In this document: positions 1 through 9,449 of the stretch, one piece after another
How positions within the stretch are numbered: the stretch's first letter is position 1
Layout of the letters: every line of letters begins with the position of its first letter
Source of the DNA: UBA668 sp039796575
Lineage (GTDB): Bacteria > Actinomycetota > Acidimicrobiia > Acidimicrobiales > Ilumatobacteraceae
Reading direction: 5' to 3'
Assembly (NCBI GenBank): GCA_039796575.1
Contig: JBDKJP010000046.1
Coordinates: 1 to 64,000 of the forward strand
DNA length: 64,000 nt
The notes under the pieces: model-generated
Seen by the model: only the letters and a program-made list of their open reading frames with translations
Databases searched by the model: none
What the model was told of the DNA's origin: nothing
Program-made: the position numbers and the translations under genes

Positions 1-24
1 GCCCCCACGGAAACACCCATCACC

Positions 25-918
25 TCACAACAGGGTGATCTCGACCAGGTCGAGCATCGTGGTGCCGTCGGCCTCGCTGTAGTCGAACACTTGCAGCGTG
101 ACCGGACCGACCGTGCCGTCGGGCAGGTCGATCTCGGCGGAGAACCCGCCCCAGCAGCCCGTGCCGCACGTGGCGGTGGTGACACCCTCCACGATCACGG
201 CGCCGGCCTCGTCGAGCACGCGGTAGTTGACCGTGGCCTCGAAGGCGTTGGTCGTGCCACCGATGACGATCGGGTCGGTGAGCGCACTCCGGTCGAACGG
301 CTCCTCGAGCAGGATGCTCGGCAGCAGCCCGTCCTGGAAGCGGTCGCGGGTGGCGGGATCCACCATCACGCCTTCACCGGTGAGCATCTCGCGGGGCTCG
401 CCGTCGATGCGGAACCACACCTCGTCGACGTCGGGCAACTGCGTCAGCGTGAAGGTCACCTGCGCGACGGCGAGCAGCACGGCCAGGCTGCCGCCGCCCG
501 ACTCGAACTCGGCGCTCAGGTCGACCGTCGCGGCGTTGCCGTCGATGGTCACGCCGTGCACCTCGGTGCCCTCGGGCACCAGCGACGTCACGCCGGCGGC
601 CCGCTCGGCCTCCGTGGGCCCGGCCAGCAGCGCCTGCACGACCGCCGTGGGCTCCCAGGTGCCGATCGACCGGCCGACCACGGTGAGCACCTCACCGCGC
701 ACGAAGTACAGCGCGACGGCGGGCTCGTCGGTGGGCGGCAGCGTGGTGTCGGGCGGCGACGTCGTGTCGGGCACCGTGCTCTCGGGCACCGAGGTGTCCG
801 GCATCGTGGTGGTCACCTCCCCGGTGCTCGGGGCACCCGTGGTGCCCGACGACTCGGTGGTGCTGCCGCACGCGGCGAGCAGCAACAGCGGGATGACGAT
901 TCCGGGTAGGCGACGCAT
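25..918 (-). CDS. GerM/Gmad2-domain lipoprotein
   Basis: Exported lipoprotein of 297 residues. A signal peptide ends in lipobox LAAC, so lipidation would be at Cys17. A Thr/Ser/Pro-rich linker (about 18-63) leads to a GerMN domain (about 65-175, typical strand EVHGVTIDGNAATVDLS) and then a C-terminal Gmad2 Ig-like domain (about 215-290) with a CGTGC pair. These domains are named from spore germination proteins but occur widely in non-sporulating actinobacteria, where the role is unknown; cell-surface or envelope function is an inference. The ATG is preceded by a full AGGAGGTG ribosome site. The gene lies 54 nt downstream of ftsK on the same strand and may be cotranscribed with it. Confidence 0.85.
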   Translation of the reverse strand: MRRLPGIVIPLLLLAACGSTTESSGTTGAPSTGEVTTTMPDTSVPESTVPDTTSPPDTTLPPTDEPAVALYFVRGEVLTVVGRSIGTWEPTAVVQALLAGPTEAERAAGVTSLVPEGTEVHGVTIDGNAATVDLSAEFESGGGSLAVLLAVAQVTFTLTQLPDVDEVWFRIDGEPREMLTGEGVMVDPATRDRFQDGLLPSILLEEPFDRSALTDPIVIGGTTNAFEATVNYRVLDEAGAVIVEGVTTATCGTGCWGGFSAEIDLPDGTVGPVTLQVFDYSEADGTTMLDLVEITLL

Positions 919-972
919 CGCACACCTCCTGGTTCACCTTCATGGTGCGCCTTTTCCGAGCGGCGCACCAGG

Positions 973-3348
973 TCAACCGTTGCGGTGTGCCTCCTGCAAC
1001 AGCTCGAACTCCTCGACGGTCATGTGCACCTCGCGGGCCTTCGACCCTTCGCTCGGCCCCACGACGCCCCGCTGCTCGAGCAGGTCCATGATGCGACCGG
1101 CGCGAGCGAAACCGACCTTCAACTTGCGCTGCAGCATGGAGGTGCTGCCGAGCTGGCTGCGCACGACCAGCTCCATGGCCTGCCGCATCAACGCCTCGTC
1201 CTCGTCGTCGTCGGCGCCGTTCCCGCCGAAGTTGCCGGCGCCGAGCGGACCGTCGTCCTCGCCCTCGACACCGCTGACGTACACGACCTCGGGTGCCTGA
1301 CGCCGCCAGTGCGCCACCACCTTGCGCACTTCCTCTTCGCTGACGAAGCAGCCCTGGATGCGTTGCGAGTGGCTGGAGTTGCCGGGCAGCAGCAACATGT
1401 CGCCCTTGCCGACCAGCTTCTCGGCACCGGGCTGGTCGAGGATGACGCGGCTGTCGGTGAGCGACGACACCGCGAACGCCATGCGCGCCGGGATGTTGGC
1501 CTTGATGACACCGGTGATGACGTTCACCGACGGGCGCTGCGTGGCGACGATGAGGTGGATGCCGACCGCACGCGCCTTCTGGGCGATGCGGGTGATGCTC
1601 TCCTCCACGTCGCGGGCGGCCACCATCATCAGGTCGTTGAGCTCGTCGACCACGACCACGATGTACGGCAGGCGCTCGTACTTGGGCTCCTCACCCTCCT
1701 CGAGCACGATGATCTCGCCGTGCGCGTCGCGGTGCAGGTCGCCACGGTCGAACGCGGCGTTGTAGCCGAGGATGTCGCGGAACCCGACCTCGAACAGCAG
1801 GTCGTAGCGACGCTCCATCTCCTTCACCGCCCACCCGAGCGCGTTGGCCGCCTTCTTCGGGTTGGTGACCGGCGCGGTGAGCAGGTGCGGCAGCTTGTTG
1901 TACTGCCCCATCTCGACCTGCTTCGGGTCGACCAGGATGAGCCGCACCTGGTCGGGGGTGGTGCGCATGAGCAACGACGTGATGATGCAGTTGATGCCGC
2001 TCGACTTGCCAGCGCCGGTGGCACCGGCGATGAGCAGGTGCGGCGTGGTGGCGAGGTTGAGGAAGATGGACCGACCCGCGATGTCCTTGCCGATGGCCAC
2101 GTCGAGCGGGTTGGTGGAGGTCTTCGACTCCGCCGAGGTCATGATGTCGCCGAGGCTGACGAGCTGGCGGGTGTGGTTGGGCACCTCGACACCGATGGCC
2201 GATCGGCCGGGGATGGGCGCCAGGATGCGCACGTCGGTGGCGGCCATCGCGTACGCGATGTCGCGGTTGAGGCTGGTGATGCGGGCCACCTTCACGCCCG
2301 ACCCGAGCTCGAGCTCGAATCGCGTGACGGTGGGGCCGACGGTCATGCCGACGAGGTTGGTCTCCACGCCGTGCGAGGCGAGGCTCTCGACGAGCGTGCG
2401 GCCGCGGGCTTCGATCTCGGCCTTGTTGACGGCCTGCGCGGTGCTGCGCTCGAGGTAGTTGACCGGCGGCAGGGTCCACTGGCCGCGCTGCGCGCCGGGC
2501 CCGAGGTCGAGCTCGACCTGCTCGGTGGGGCCGAGGGCGGGCGGGGGCAGCGGCTTCGGGCTGCGCGCCTTCTTCGGCTTCGGCGGCTCGGTGGCCTCGG
2601 CCCAGTCGTCGTCCTGCGCGAAGTCGTAGATCTGCGGGGTGGCATGCTCGCCGGTGGCCTCGCGGTCGCTCTTCAGCGTGCTGATGTCGCCGAACGCCTT
2701 CTTGATGCGCCGGCCGACGGGCACGGCCACCGCGGCGGCCGCGTTGCCGGCGTTGCTGGCCGCGGTCTTCACCGAGGAGCCGGTGATGAGCAGCACACCG
2801 CCGAGGAACATGAGGCCGAGCACCACGATGGCGCCCGCCGAGGCGAGGAGGCTGCGCAACGGCTCGCCGATGAGTGCGCCCAGCCAGCCGCCGGCGCGGC
2901 CGAGCGTGTCGAACCCACCCCAGATCTCCTCCGGCCCGCGCACCACGTGCAGCACGCCGAGCACCGAGAGCCCGGTGAGCGCCCAGCCGAGCGTGAGCCG
3001 CAGACGATGCTCGCTGCGCCCCTTGCGCACCAGGGCCACGCCCACGCCGACGAGGATGACGGGCACCAGGTAGCGGCCGACGCCGGCGAACCAGCCGACG
3101 ACGGTGTTGGCCCCACGGCCGAACGGGCCGGCGAGCGACAGGTAGATGGCCAGGCCCAGCAGCACACCGAGGGCGATGAGACCGAGGCCGAGGAACTCGT
3201 CCTCCCGGTCGCCCATGGCCTCCTTCAGACCGGCCGAGGCCTGGTCACGCTTGCGCGGCGGGGCCGACGACCCCTTCGCGGGCGCGGTGGCGCGCTTGCC
3301 GGAGGCGGTCGAGGACGACCGCGACGAGCGCTGGGGCTGGGTTGCCAT
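973..3348 (-). CDS. ftsK: FtsK/SpoIIIE DNA translocase
   Basis: Septal DNA pump of 791 residues that hexamerises and moves chromosomal DNA during division. A basic N-terminus is followed by four to five membrane segments (about 45-195), an acidic/Pro linker, the alpha-beta motor (from about 290) with Walker A GATGAGKSSG near 440 and a Walker B VVVVDELNDL, and a C-terminal winged-helix gamma domain (about 715-785) that reads KOPS-type sites. Length and order match the family. The ATG lies 7 nt after a TACCGT hexamer (3361-3356 on this strand) with no Shine-Dalgarno, so leaderless expression is likely. Confidence 0.97.
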   Translation of the reverse strand: MATQPQRSSRSSSTASGKRATAPAKGSSAPPRKRDQASAGLKEAMGDREDEFLGLGLIALGVLLGLAIYLSLAGPFGRGANTVVGWFAGVGRYLVPVILVGVGVALVRKGRSEHRLRLTLGWALTGLSVLGVLHVVRGPEEIWGGFDTLGRAGGWLGALIGEPLRSLLASAGAIVVLGLMFLGGVLLITGSSVKTAASNAGNAAAAVAVPVGRRIKKAFGDISTLKSDREATGEHATPQIYDFAQDDDWAEATEPPKPKKARSPKPLPPPALGPTEQVELDLGPGAQRGQWTLPPVNYLERSTAQAVNKAEIEARGRTLVESLASHGVETNLVGMTVGPTVTRFELELGSGVKVARITSLNRDIAYAMAATDVRILAPIPGRSAIGVEVPNHTRQLVSLGDIMTSAESKTSTNPLDVAIGKDIAGRSIFLNLATTPHLLIAGATGAGKSSGINCIITSLLMRTTPDQVRLILVDPKQVEMGQYNKLPHLLTAPVTNPKKAANALGWAVKEMERRYDLLFEVGFRDILGYNAAFDRGDLHRDAHGEIIVLEEGEEPKYERLPYIVVVVDELNDLMMVAARDVEESITRIAQKARAVGIHLIVATQRPSVNVITGVIKANIPARMAFAVSSLTDSRVILDQPGAEKLVGKGDMLLLPGNSSHSQRIQGCFVSEEEVRKVVAHWRRQAPEVVYVSGVEGEDDGPLGAGNFGGNGADDDEDEALMRQAMELVVRSQLGSTSMLQRKLKVGFARAGRIMDLLEQRGVVGPSEGSKAREVHMTVEEFELLQEAHRNG

Positions 3349-3389
3349 TCATCTCACGGTACCAAGGGGGCGCGCGTGAGTGGAGGCAA

Positions 3390-3950
3390 TCAGTTCACGG
3401 GGTCGACCGACTTCACGCTGCCGTCGGCACCGATGACCACGTCGAGGCCGCCGCCGCACTGTGCCGAGCTGAGCAGGCTGTACTGCACGTTCCCCTCCCC
3501 GTCGCCGTGGATGTAGAACGTCTCCAGGATCGCGTCGGGCACCTCCGCCCGCACCGGGTCGAGGATGGTGCCGGCGTCGAAGTCGACGTCGGCGGCCGTG
3601 AACGTGCCACCGCCGGCCGCCTGCCCCTCCTCCGACGAGAGCTCACCGTCGACCCACACCCACGGCTGCGCCAGCGCACCGTCGTTGAGCGCCACCCACA
3701 GGTTCACCAGGCGCGCCGTGGCATTGACCTCGAAGTACTGCTGCGGCGCACCGAGCTCGGCCTCCAGGTCGGCCATCGCCTGCGCCACCGAGCCCACGGC
3801 GGGCAGATCGGCCGTGGCCTGCGCGGTGCCATCGGGGTCGCAGATGGTGACGGCCGTGCTGTCGCCCGCCGAATCGGCGTCGTCGCTGCAGCCGGCCAGG
3901 AGCATCAGGCCCACCGCGACGAGCGCGGCAGCCGGGGCACGGGAGATCAT
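3390..3950 (-). CDS. Hypothetical lipoprotein
   Basis: Not recognised as a named family. The 186-residue product starts with a signal peptide ending in lipobox LAGC (Cys21), followed by an acidic Asp/Ser stretch and a soluble domain with two further cysteines (CDPDG near 38 and QCGGG near 164). It would be anchored to the outer face of the membrane. No enzymatic motif is visible. The start ATG is 7 nt after TAGCCT (3963-3958), matching the leaderless pattern of this window, so it probably has its own promoter although it lies between two genes on the same strand. Confidence 0.75.
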   Translation of the reverse strand: MISRAPAAALVAVGLMLLAGCSDDADSAGDSTAVTICDPDGTAQATADLPAVGSVAQAMADLEAELGAPQQYFEVNATARLVNLWVALNDGALAQPWVWVDGELSSEEGQAAGGGTFTAADVDFDAGTILDPVRAEVPDAILETFYIHGDGEGNVQYSLLSSAQCGGGLDVVIGADGSVKSVDPVN

Positions 3951-3960
3951 GGCCCGCAGG

Positions 3961-4341
3961 CTACGGCTGGACGTCGTCGGTGGACAATCGCGCCCGGGCC
4001 CGACGGGTGATGAAGAACAGCCCGATCAGCTGGAGGCCGCCGAACGCGACGAGCCACCACGCGCCGTTGAAGCTGGAGCCGGCAGTGGGCACGAGGATGG
4101 GACCGATGCCGGGCGCACGCGCACCCGACTCGGGCTTGGCCTCGGGCACCGGGCCCTCCGACGCGACGATGGTGGTGGAGGTGGTGTTGTCGGCCGAGCC
4201 GTCGGCGATGTCGGTCTGCACCTCTTCCGCCACGGCAGCAGGCACGACCGGCGACGCGTCGGCGCGCGCGACCGACGGTGCGGCACTCACCGACACCAGG
4301 GTCAGGAGCACGCAGAGAACGAGGCGGCGCGCGGTTGCCAT
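3961..4341 (-). CDS. Small exported protein with C-terminal membrane anchor
   Basis: Unrecognised 126-residue protein. It has a classical signal peptide (about 1-26), a Thr/Glu-rich low-complexity stretch, and a single hydrophobic segment near residues 90-112 followed by an Arg-rich tail, so it is predicted to sit in the membrane with most of the chain outside. This sortase-like tail arrangement lacks an LPxTG motif. An upstream in-frame ATG at 4395 exists, but the ATG at 4341 begins the signal peptide and is 8 nt after TACGGT (4355-4350), so it was preferred. Confidence 0.65.
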   Translation of the reverse strand: MATARRLVLCVLLTLVSVSAAPSVARADASPVVPAAVAEEVQTDIADGSADNTTSTTIVASEGPVPEAKPESGARAPGIGPILVPTAGSSFNGAWWLVAFGGLQLIGLFFITRRARARLSTDDVQP

Positions 4342-4441
4342 CGATCCACACCGTACGCCGCGGGCACCCACCCGACCACGGACCATCCGACCCATTCACG
4401 AACAGTGCCGAGCCGAGCACCCTCCGCCGGATGGGTGATGC

Positions 4442-6103
4442 TCACGCCTCCATGACGACGGGCACGATCATCGGACGGCGCTTGGTGCGCTCGTTGACGA
4501 ACTTGCCGGCTGCACGACGCACGTCGCGCTCGAGCGACTCGACGTCGCGCACCCCGTTGGCCAACGACTTCTCGACGGCCTCGGCCACGCGGTCGCACGC
4601 TTCGTCGAGCAGGTCCTCGGCCTCGGGTGCGTACACCCAGCCGCGCGTGATGATCTCCGGCCCGACGAGCACCTTGCCGGTCTCGATGTCGACCGTGACC
4701 ACCACCACGACCACACCCTCCTCCGCCAGCACCTTGCGGTCGCGGAGCACGCCCTGGCCCACGTCGCCGACGATGCCGTCGACGTACAGGTAGCCGGCCG
4801 GCACACGGCCCACGGCCTGCAGGCCGTCGTCGCTCAACTCGAGCACGTCGCCGTCCTCGCACACCAGCACGTGGTCGCGCGGCACGCCCATCAGGGAGCC
4901 GAGCTTCGCGTTGGCCACCATGTGGCGGTACTCGCCGTGGATGGGCACGAACCACTCCGGCCGAGTGATGGAGAGATAGGTCTTCAACTCGTCGGCCTGC
5001 GCGTGCCCCGTGGCGTGCACGTCGGCGACGCCCGAGTGGATGACCTCCACGCCGGCGCGCAGCAGATCGTCGATGACGCGGTTGACGGCGCCCTCGTTGC
5101 CGGGGATGGCGTGGCTGCTGAGCACCACGGTGTCGTGGTCGCCCGCCTTCACCCACTTGCTCTCCCCGCGTGCGAGCAGCGCGAGCGCCGACATCGGCTC
5201 GCCCTGCGAACCGGTGGACACGATGCACACCTGGCCGGGCGGGTACTTGTCGACCTCCTCGATGTCGACCAGCGACGCGTCAGGGATGCGCAGCACGCCG
5301 AGGTCGCGCCCCATGCGCACGTTCTTCTTCATGCTCAACCCGAGCGTGGCGACGACGCGCCCGTTGGCGATGGCGGCGTCGGCGATCTGCTGGATGCGGT
5401 GCAGGTGGCTGGCGAAGCTGGCGGTGATGATGCGCCGGCCCTTCTGCTCCGCGAACACGCTGCGCAGCACGGCACCCACGCTGGTCTCGCTGGGTGCGTG
5501 ACCGTGCTCCTCGGCGTTGGTGCTGTCGGCCATCAGCAGGCGGATGCCTTCGGTGCTGGCGATGGCGCCGATGCGGCCGAGGTCGGTGCGGCGGCCGTCG
5601 ACCGGGGTGAGGTCGAGCTTGAAGTCGCCGGTGTGGAGGACGACGCCCTGCGGCGTGTGCAACGCGATGGCGTGCGCGTGCGGCACCGAGTGGGTGACCG
5701 GGATGAACTCCACGTCGAACGGACCGATCATCAGCCGCTCGCCGTCGCGCACCGTGACCAGTTCGGTCTTGCCGAGCAGGCCGGCCTCCTCGATGCGGTT
5801 GCGGGCCAGGCCGAGCGTGACCGCCGAGCCGTAGATGGGGAAGCTGAGCTCGCGCAGCAGGTACTGCAGCGCGCCGACATGGTCCTCGTGGCCGTGCGTG
5901 GCCACCACGCCGACGATGTCGTCGCCGCGTTCACGCAGCCACGTGAAGTCGGGCAGGACCAGGTCGATGCCGTGCATGTCGGCGTCGGGGAACATCAGGC
6001 CGCAGTCGATGAGCAGCACCTTGCCGTCCTGCTCGACGGCCATGCAGTTGCGGCCGATCTCACCGAGACCGCCGAGGAAGACGATGCGAACGGGCGACGC
6101 CAT
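4442..6103 (-). CDS. rnj: Ribonuclease J
   Basis: Metallo-beta-lactamase/beta-CASP RNase of 553 residues acting in rRNA maturation and mRNA decay as endo- and 5'-exonuclease. The start FLGGLGEIGRNC and the zinc motif HGHEDH (about 68-73) are diagnostic; further motifs include DSTNAE, a beta-CASP region with TGSQGEP, and HxSGHA-like HATGH. The C-terminal domain ends near RRPMIVPVVMEA. Its ATG shares one base with the stop of dapA (TGATG), which indicates translational coupling. The rnj-dapA pairing is common in actinobacteria. Confidence 0.96.
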   Translation of the reverse strand: MASPVRIVFLGGLGEIGRNCMAVEQDGKVLLIDCGLMFPDADMHGIDLVLPDFTWLRERGDDIVGVVATHGHEDHVGALQYLLRELSFPIYGSAVTLGLARNRIEEAGLLGKTELVTVRDGERLMIGPFDVEFIPVTHSVPHAHAIALHTPQGVVLHTGDFKLDLTPVDGRRTDLGRIGAIASTEGIRLLMADSTNAEEHGHAPSETSVGAVLRSVFAEQKGRRIITASFASHLHRIQQIADAAIANGRVVATLGLSMKKNVRMGRDLGVLRIPDASLVDIEEVDKYPPGQVCIVSTGSQGEPMSALALLARGESKWVKAGDHDTVVLSSHAIPGNEGAVNRVIDDLLRAGVEVIHSGVADVHATGHAQADELKTYLSITRPEWFVPIHGEYRHMVANAKLGSLMGVPRDHVLVCEDGDVLELSDDGLQAVGRVPAGYLYVDGIVGDVGQGVLRDRKVLAEEGVVVVVVTVDIETGKVLVGPEIITRGWVYAPEAEDLLDEACDRVAEAVEKSLANGVRDVESLERDVRRAAGKFVNERTKRRPMIVPVVMEA

Positions 6104-6996
6104 CACGAACCGCGCCGTGCGAGCAGGTTGGCCATCACCTGGGGTGCGCGCTCGTCGACGAAGGCCGGCGCCGGGCCCATCGGCAGGCGGGCCTGGCCCA
6201 CCGCGAAGCCGAGGTGGCGCATCATCGCCTTGGTGGGGATGGGGTTCGGGGCGTCGTCGCCCGTCTCGAACGCGAAGCTCTCGAGCAGACGGGCGTTCAC
6301 GGCGCGAGCGCCCACGACGTCGCCCTTCTCCCACAGCCCGAACATCTCCTGGTGGTCGACACCGGTCCAGTGGGTGGCCACGCCGATGACACCGACGGCG
6401 CCGCACGCCAGCAGCGGCAGGGTGAGCCCGTCGTCGCCGCTGTACACCTCGAAGCCGTCGGGCGCGTTGGCGACGACCACCGCGGTCTCGCCCGGGCTGC
6501 CGGCTGCATCCTTCAGCGCCACGATGTTGGGCACCTCGCGGGCGAGCTTCAGCAGCAGCGCGGTGGAGATCTTGCGGCCGGTGCGCACGGGGATGTCGTA
6601 GACCACCTGCGGCAGCGGCGAGGCCTCGGCCATCGCGCGCAGGTGGCCCTCGATGCCGGCCTGCGACGGACGGTTGTAGTACGGGCAGACCGCGAGGATG
6701 CCCGACACGCCGAGCGCCGTGGCCTCCTTCGTGAGGTGCACCGCGTGGGCCGTGTTGTTGCTGCCGGTGCCGGCGATGACCGGGATGCTGACGGCCTCCA
6801 CCACGGCGGCGAACAGCGACAGCGTCTCGTCCTCGGTGAGCGCCGGGGCCTCGCCCGTGGTGCCGGCGATGACGAGGCCGTCGTTGCCGTTGTCCTGCAG
6901 CCACCGCGCGAGCGTGCGCGCGGCGTCGAGGTCGAGCGCACCCGACTCGTCGAACGGCGTGATCATCGCCGTGAGCACCTTGCCGAACCGTGCCAT
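6103..6996 (-). CDS. dapA: 4-hydroxy-tetrahydrodipicolinate synthase
   Basis: Class I aldolase (297 residues) condensing pyruvate with aspartate semialdehyde, the first committed step to diaminopimelate and lysine. The TIM-barrel motifs are present: GTTGEAPAL (about 45-53), CPYYNRP, the catalytic Tyr in VVYDIPVRTG (about 134) and the Schiff-base Lys in IVALKDAAG (about 163). The start chosen is the ATG of MARFGKVLTA, which overlaps the stop of the preceding gene by one base; a longer reading from 7086 lacks homology. It works with dapB at 20368-21138. Its stop overlaps the rnj start. Confidence 0.97.
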   Translation of the reverse strand: MARFGKVLTAMITPFDESGALDLDAARTLARWLQDNGNDGLVIAGTTGEAPALTEDETLSLFAAVVEAVSIPVIAGTGSNNTAHAVHLTKEATALGVSGILAVCPYYNRPSQAGIEGHLRAMAEASPLPQVVYDIPVRTGRKISTALLLKLAREVPNIVALKDAAGSPGETAVVVANAPDGFEVYSGDDGLTLPLLACGAVGVIGVATHWTGVDHQEMFGLWEKGDVVGARAVNARLLESFAFETGDDAPNPIPTKAMMRHLGFAVGQARLPMGPAPAFVDERAPQVMANLLARRGS

Positions 6997-7616
6997 CAGA
7001 ACGAGCCCTCCGCCGTGCGATCGATGCCTTGCGTGAGGATGAGGTCTTCGTGGAGCTCCATCCACACATCGTGATAGCTGCCGCACATCACGCCCGTGAA
7101 CATTTTCGTTTCACCGTCGACCACCTTCTGGCACGTGCGTGCCAGCCGGGGGCCGTACGGCGCGAGCCGCGCGAGCACCTCGCCCATCTTCGCCACCACC
7201 GGCGCGGCGTCGCGGTCGATGGCGACGAGCCGCTTCACGACGGCCTTGTCGTACTTCGTGTCGCTGTGGTCGTTCGGCTGTCCGTCGCGGAGCTGCCAGT
7301 CGCCGCACAGTGCCTTGAACCGGTCGTTGAGCGCGAGGAACGCCTCGTACTGGTCGTGGAGCTGCGCGCTGATGTGCGAGCCACCGACGTCCTCGGTGAG
7401 CGCGATGTGGTGCTCCTCCCGACCGACCGTGGTGAGCTGCCAGAGCTCACGTGCCTCGCGGTACTGCGCCCATTCGCGCGCCTGCAACCCTTCGAGGTGC
7501 TCCTCGACCAGTGTCAACGGCAGGTCGGCCACTTCGGCGATGGTCTCCGCCTTCGCGAACCCCTTGATGCGGAGCGCGTGGAACGTGCGGAAGAAGGGGT
7601 CGGAGGCGTTGGACAT
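6996..7616 (-). CDS. Winged-helix-like protein of unknown function
   Basis: Hypothetical 206-residue soluble protein. The N-terminal third (about 15-72, from HALRIKGFAKAETIAEV through WQLTTVGREEH) looks like a MarR-type winged helix: a helix-turn-helix followed by a wing ending in the common phrase LTTVGRE. The remainder is helical and rich in charged residues, with no recognised ligand domain. It is first in a three-gene chain, and its stop overlaps the dapA ATG by one base, so it may set the level of dapA-rnj. The ATG is 8 nt after TACGCT (7630-7625), suggesting a leaderless operon promoter. DNA binding is an inference. Confidence 0.75.
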   Translation of the reverse strand: MSNASDPFFRTFHALRIKGFAKAETIAEVADLPLTLVEEHLEGLQAREWAQYREARELWQLTTVGREEHHIALTEDVGGSHISAQLHDQYEAFLALNDRFKALCGDWQLRDGQPNDHSDTKYDKAVVKRLVAIDRDAAPVVAKMGEVLARLAPYGPRLARTCQKVVDGETKMFTGVMCGSYHDVWMELHEDLILTQGIDRTAEGSF

Positions 7617-7676
7617 CGCGGGCCAGCGTAGTGGACGGCCGGCCCGCGAGGTCCGCTTCGACGGCGTGGACGAGGG

Positions 7677-8810
7677 TCAGCTGCCGGCGGGTGCCGGCAT
7701 CTGCTCGCCGATCTCGAACGAGGTGTACTCCTCGCCGGTGTCGGCCCAGTCCTCGAACTGGATGACGTTCATCTCCTCGAACCGGCGGCGCAGCCACTGG
7801 CCGTTGCGGTCGAGCAGGCCGAGCTTCTTGCAGTTCGGCACGATCTTGCTGAACAGCATGCTCTGGAACATCACGCGGGTCGGGTCGGCGAGGATGACGG
7901 GGAGGATGTCGCGGGTGTTGATGCCCATGCGCTCCCACACTTCCTGCTGCATGAAGCGGTCGCGCATGCGCAGGGCGGCCTCGAACGCGAACTCCTGACG
8001 ATCGGCGATCTCCTTGTCGCTCATCTCGTCGTAGCACTCCTTCAGCGACAGCACGCCGAAGGCCACGTGGCGGGCCTCGTCGCTCATCACGTAGCGGAGC
8101 AGCTTCTTGAGGAGCGGCTCGGTGGTGAGCTCGTGCTGGAAGCCGAACGCGGCGAGGGCGAGGCCCTCGACCATGACCTGCATGCCGAGGTAGGTCATGT
8201 CCCAGCGGCTGTCGTTGACGATGTCGTCGAGCAGCATCCGCAGGTGCATGTTGATCTGGTACTCGCCGCCGAGCTTCTCCTGCAGGTAGCGGGCGAACAC
8301 CTCGACGTGGCGGGCCTCGTCGACGACCTGGGTGCTGGCGTAGAGCTTGGCGTCGTACCACGGCACGGTCTCGACGATCTTCGCGGTGCAGATGAGCGCA
8401 CCCTGTTCGCCGTGCATGAACTGGCTGAGGCTCCAGTTCTTGCCCTCCATGTTGAACTCGAGCCACTCCTTGTCGCCCCACTTCTCGACCGGGGTGCCGG
8501 CGAGGCGGCTCGGGTCGAGGCCGACACCGATGAGCTCGCGCTCCTCGATGGCGATCTTCTCGGGGTCGACGTCGATGGACCAGTCGAGGTCGGTGGTGGC
8601 GTTCCACTGGCCGGTCTTGGCCTTCTCGTACAGCTTGCGCAGGGCGGGGCGCTGGAGGCTGTAGTCCCAGGTGAAGATGGTGTCGGCGTTGTTCTTCACC
8701 ACGTGCTCGATCTCGTTCGGATCGGCGTTCGGGATGGCGAGGATGGCGTCGATGTCGTTGATCTCGGCGCGGCCGATGATCTCCTCGTTGCTGTTGTGGG
8801 TGACGGTCAT
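7677..8810 (-). CDS. Ferritin-like diiron protein
   Basis: 377-residue helical protein of the ferritin-like superfamily (ribonucleotide-reductase R2/acyl-desaturase/AurF-like). Metal ligands are recognisable: Glu in HGEQGALI, DEARH in VVDEARHVEVF, Glu in MVEGLAL and a second DEARH in VMSDEARHVAFG, i.e. two EX2H pairs for a dinuclear iron or Fe/Mn centre. An oxidative reaction on an acyl or aromatic substrate is the family expectation; the actual substrate cannot be read from sequence. AGGAGC precedes the ATG. It lies 34 nt downstream of a TetR gene on the same strand and is probably controlled by it. Confidence 0.85.
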   Translation of the reverse strand: MTVTHNSNEEIIGRAEINDIDAILAIPNADPNEIEHVVKNNADTIFTWDYSLQRPALRKLYEKAKTGQWNATTDLDWSIDVDPEKIAIEERELIGVGLDPSRLAGTPVEKWGDKEWLEFNMEGKNWSLSQFMHGEQGALICTAKIVETVPWYDAKLYASTQVVDEARHVEVFARYLQEKLGGEYQINMHLRMLLDDIVNDSRWDMTYLGMQVMVEGLALAAFGFQHELTTEPLLKKLLRYVMSDEARHVAFGVLSLKECYDEMSDKEIADRQEFAFEAALRMRDRFMQQEVWERMGINTRDILPVILADPTRVMFQSMLFSKIVPNCKKLGLLDRNGQWLRRRFEEMNVIQFEDWADTGEEYTSFEIGEQMPAPAGS

Positions 8811-8844
8811 GATCGGGGCTTGCTCCTGTGTGGCTGGCTTCGGG

Positions 8845-9447
8845 TCAGGGTCGGATGAGTGACGGCTGGAAGGTCGGGAGGATGAACGCGCCGATGAAGG
8901 CGCGGGCCGACGACGGGTCGCCGAGGTCGACGTGGTCGGAGGGGGCGAGGAAGTAGCTGATGACGAGGCGGGCGAGCAGCTCGACGAGGCGGGCGCTCTC
9001 GCGGCGCGGCAGGTACTCGTCGACGAGCGGCACGAGGAACACGGTGGCGACGCGGATGATGCGCGGCAGCCCGTCGACGGTGAGCGAGCCGAGCGTGTCG
9101 CCGGGCTCGCTGGCGAGCATGGCCGCGAGGTGCTGGTCGTGGCGGAGCTCCTCGGTGGCCGACACGACGGTGCGCACGAGGAGGTCCTCGAGGTCGTCGG
9201 CGTGGTCGAGGTGTGCGGCGAGGCGGGTGAAGAAGTCCTCGAGCTCGCGCACGCGCAGTGCTTCGAACAGCACGTCCTTGCCGCCGGGGAACATGCGGTA
9301 GAGCGTCGCCCGCGACACACCGGCCTCGGCGGCGATGTCGTCGATGGTGAGCTTCGCCATGCCCCACCGCTCGACGCACGCCTTCGCGGCGTCGAGCACG
9401 CGTGCCTCCACCGAGGTCGCGGCGACGATCGGGGTGGTCGACGACAT
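8845..9447 (-). CDS. TetR-family transcriptional regulator
   Basis: 200-residue repressor. The N-terminal helix-turn-helix is typical (KLTIDDIAAEAGVSRATLYR, about residues 33-52), followed by the variable ligand-binding helical domain. It is upstream of, and cotranscribed with, the diiron gene. The ATG at 9447 was preferred to a GTG at 9459, because the latter lies inside an inverted repeat and has no ribosome site. A promoter-like TTGACG and a palindromic operator lie directly upstream, suggesting autorepression. Confidence 0.93.
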   Translation of the reverse strand: MSSTTPIVAATSVEARVLDAAKACVERWGMAKLTIDDIAAEAGVSRATLYRMFPGGKDVLFEALRVRELEDFFTRLAAHLDHADDLEDLLVRTVVSATEELRHDQHLAAMLASEPGDTLGSLTVDGLPRIIRVATVFLVPLVDEYLPRRESARLVELLARLVISYFLAPSDHVDLGDPSSARAFIGAFILPTFQPSLIRP

Positions 9448-9449
9448 GG

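Noticed and set aside
985..3516. Very long open frames opposite ftsK, pnp (22790-25486), infB (33146-35686) and the first FAD gene (54023-56473)
   Set aside because: They are shadows caused by G/C-rich third positions; compositions rich in Arg, Gly, Val and His show no domains, and well-known genes occupy the other strand.
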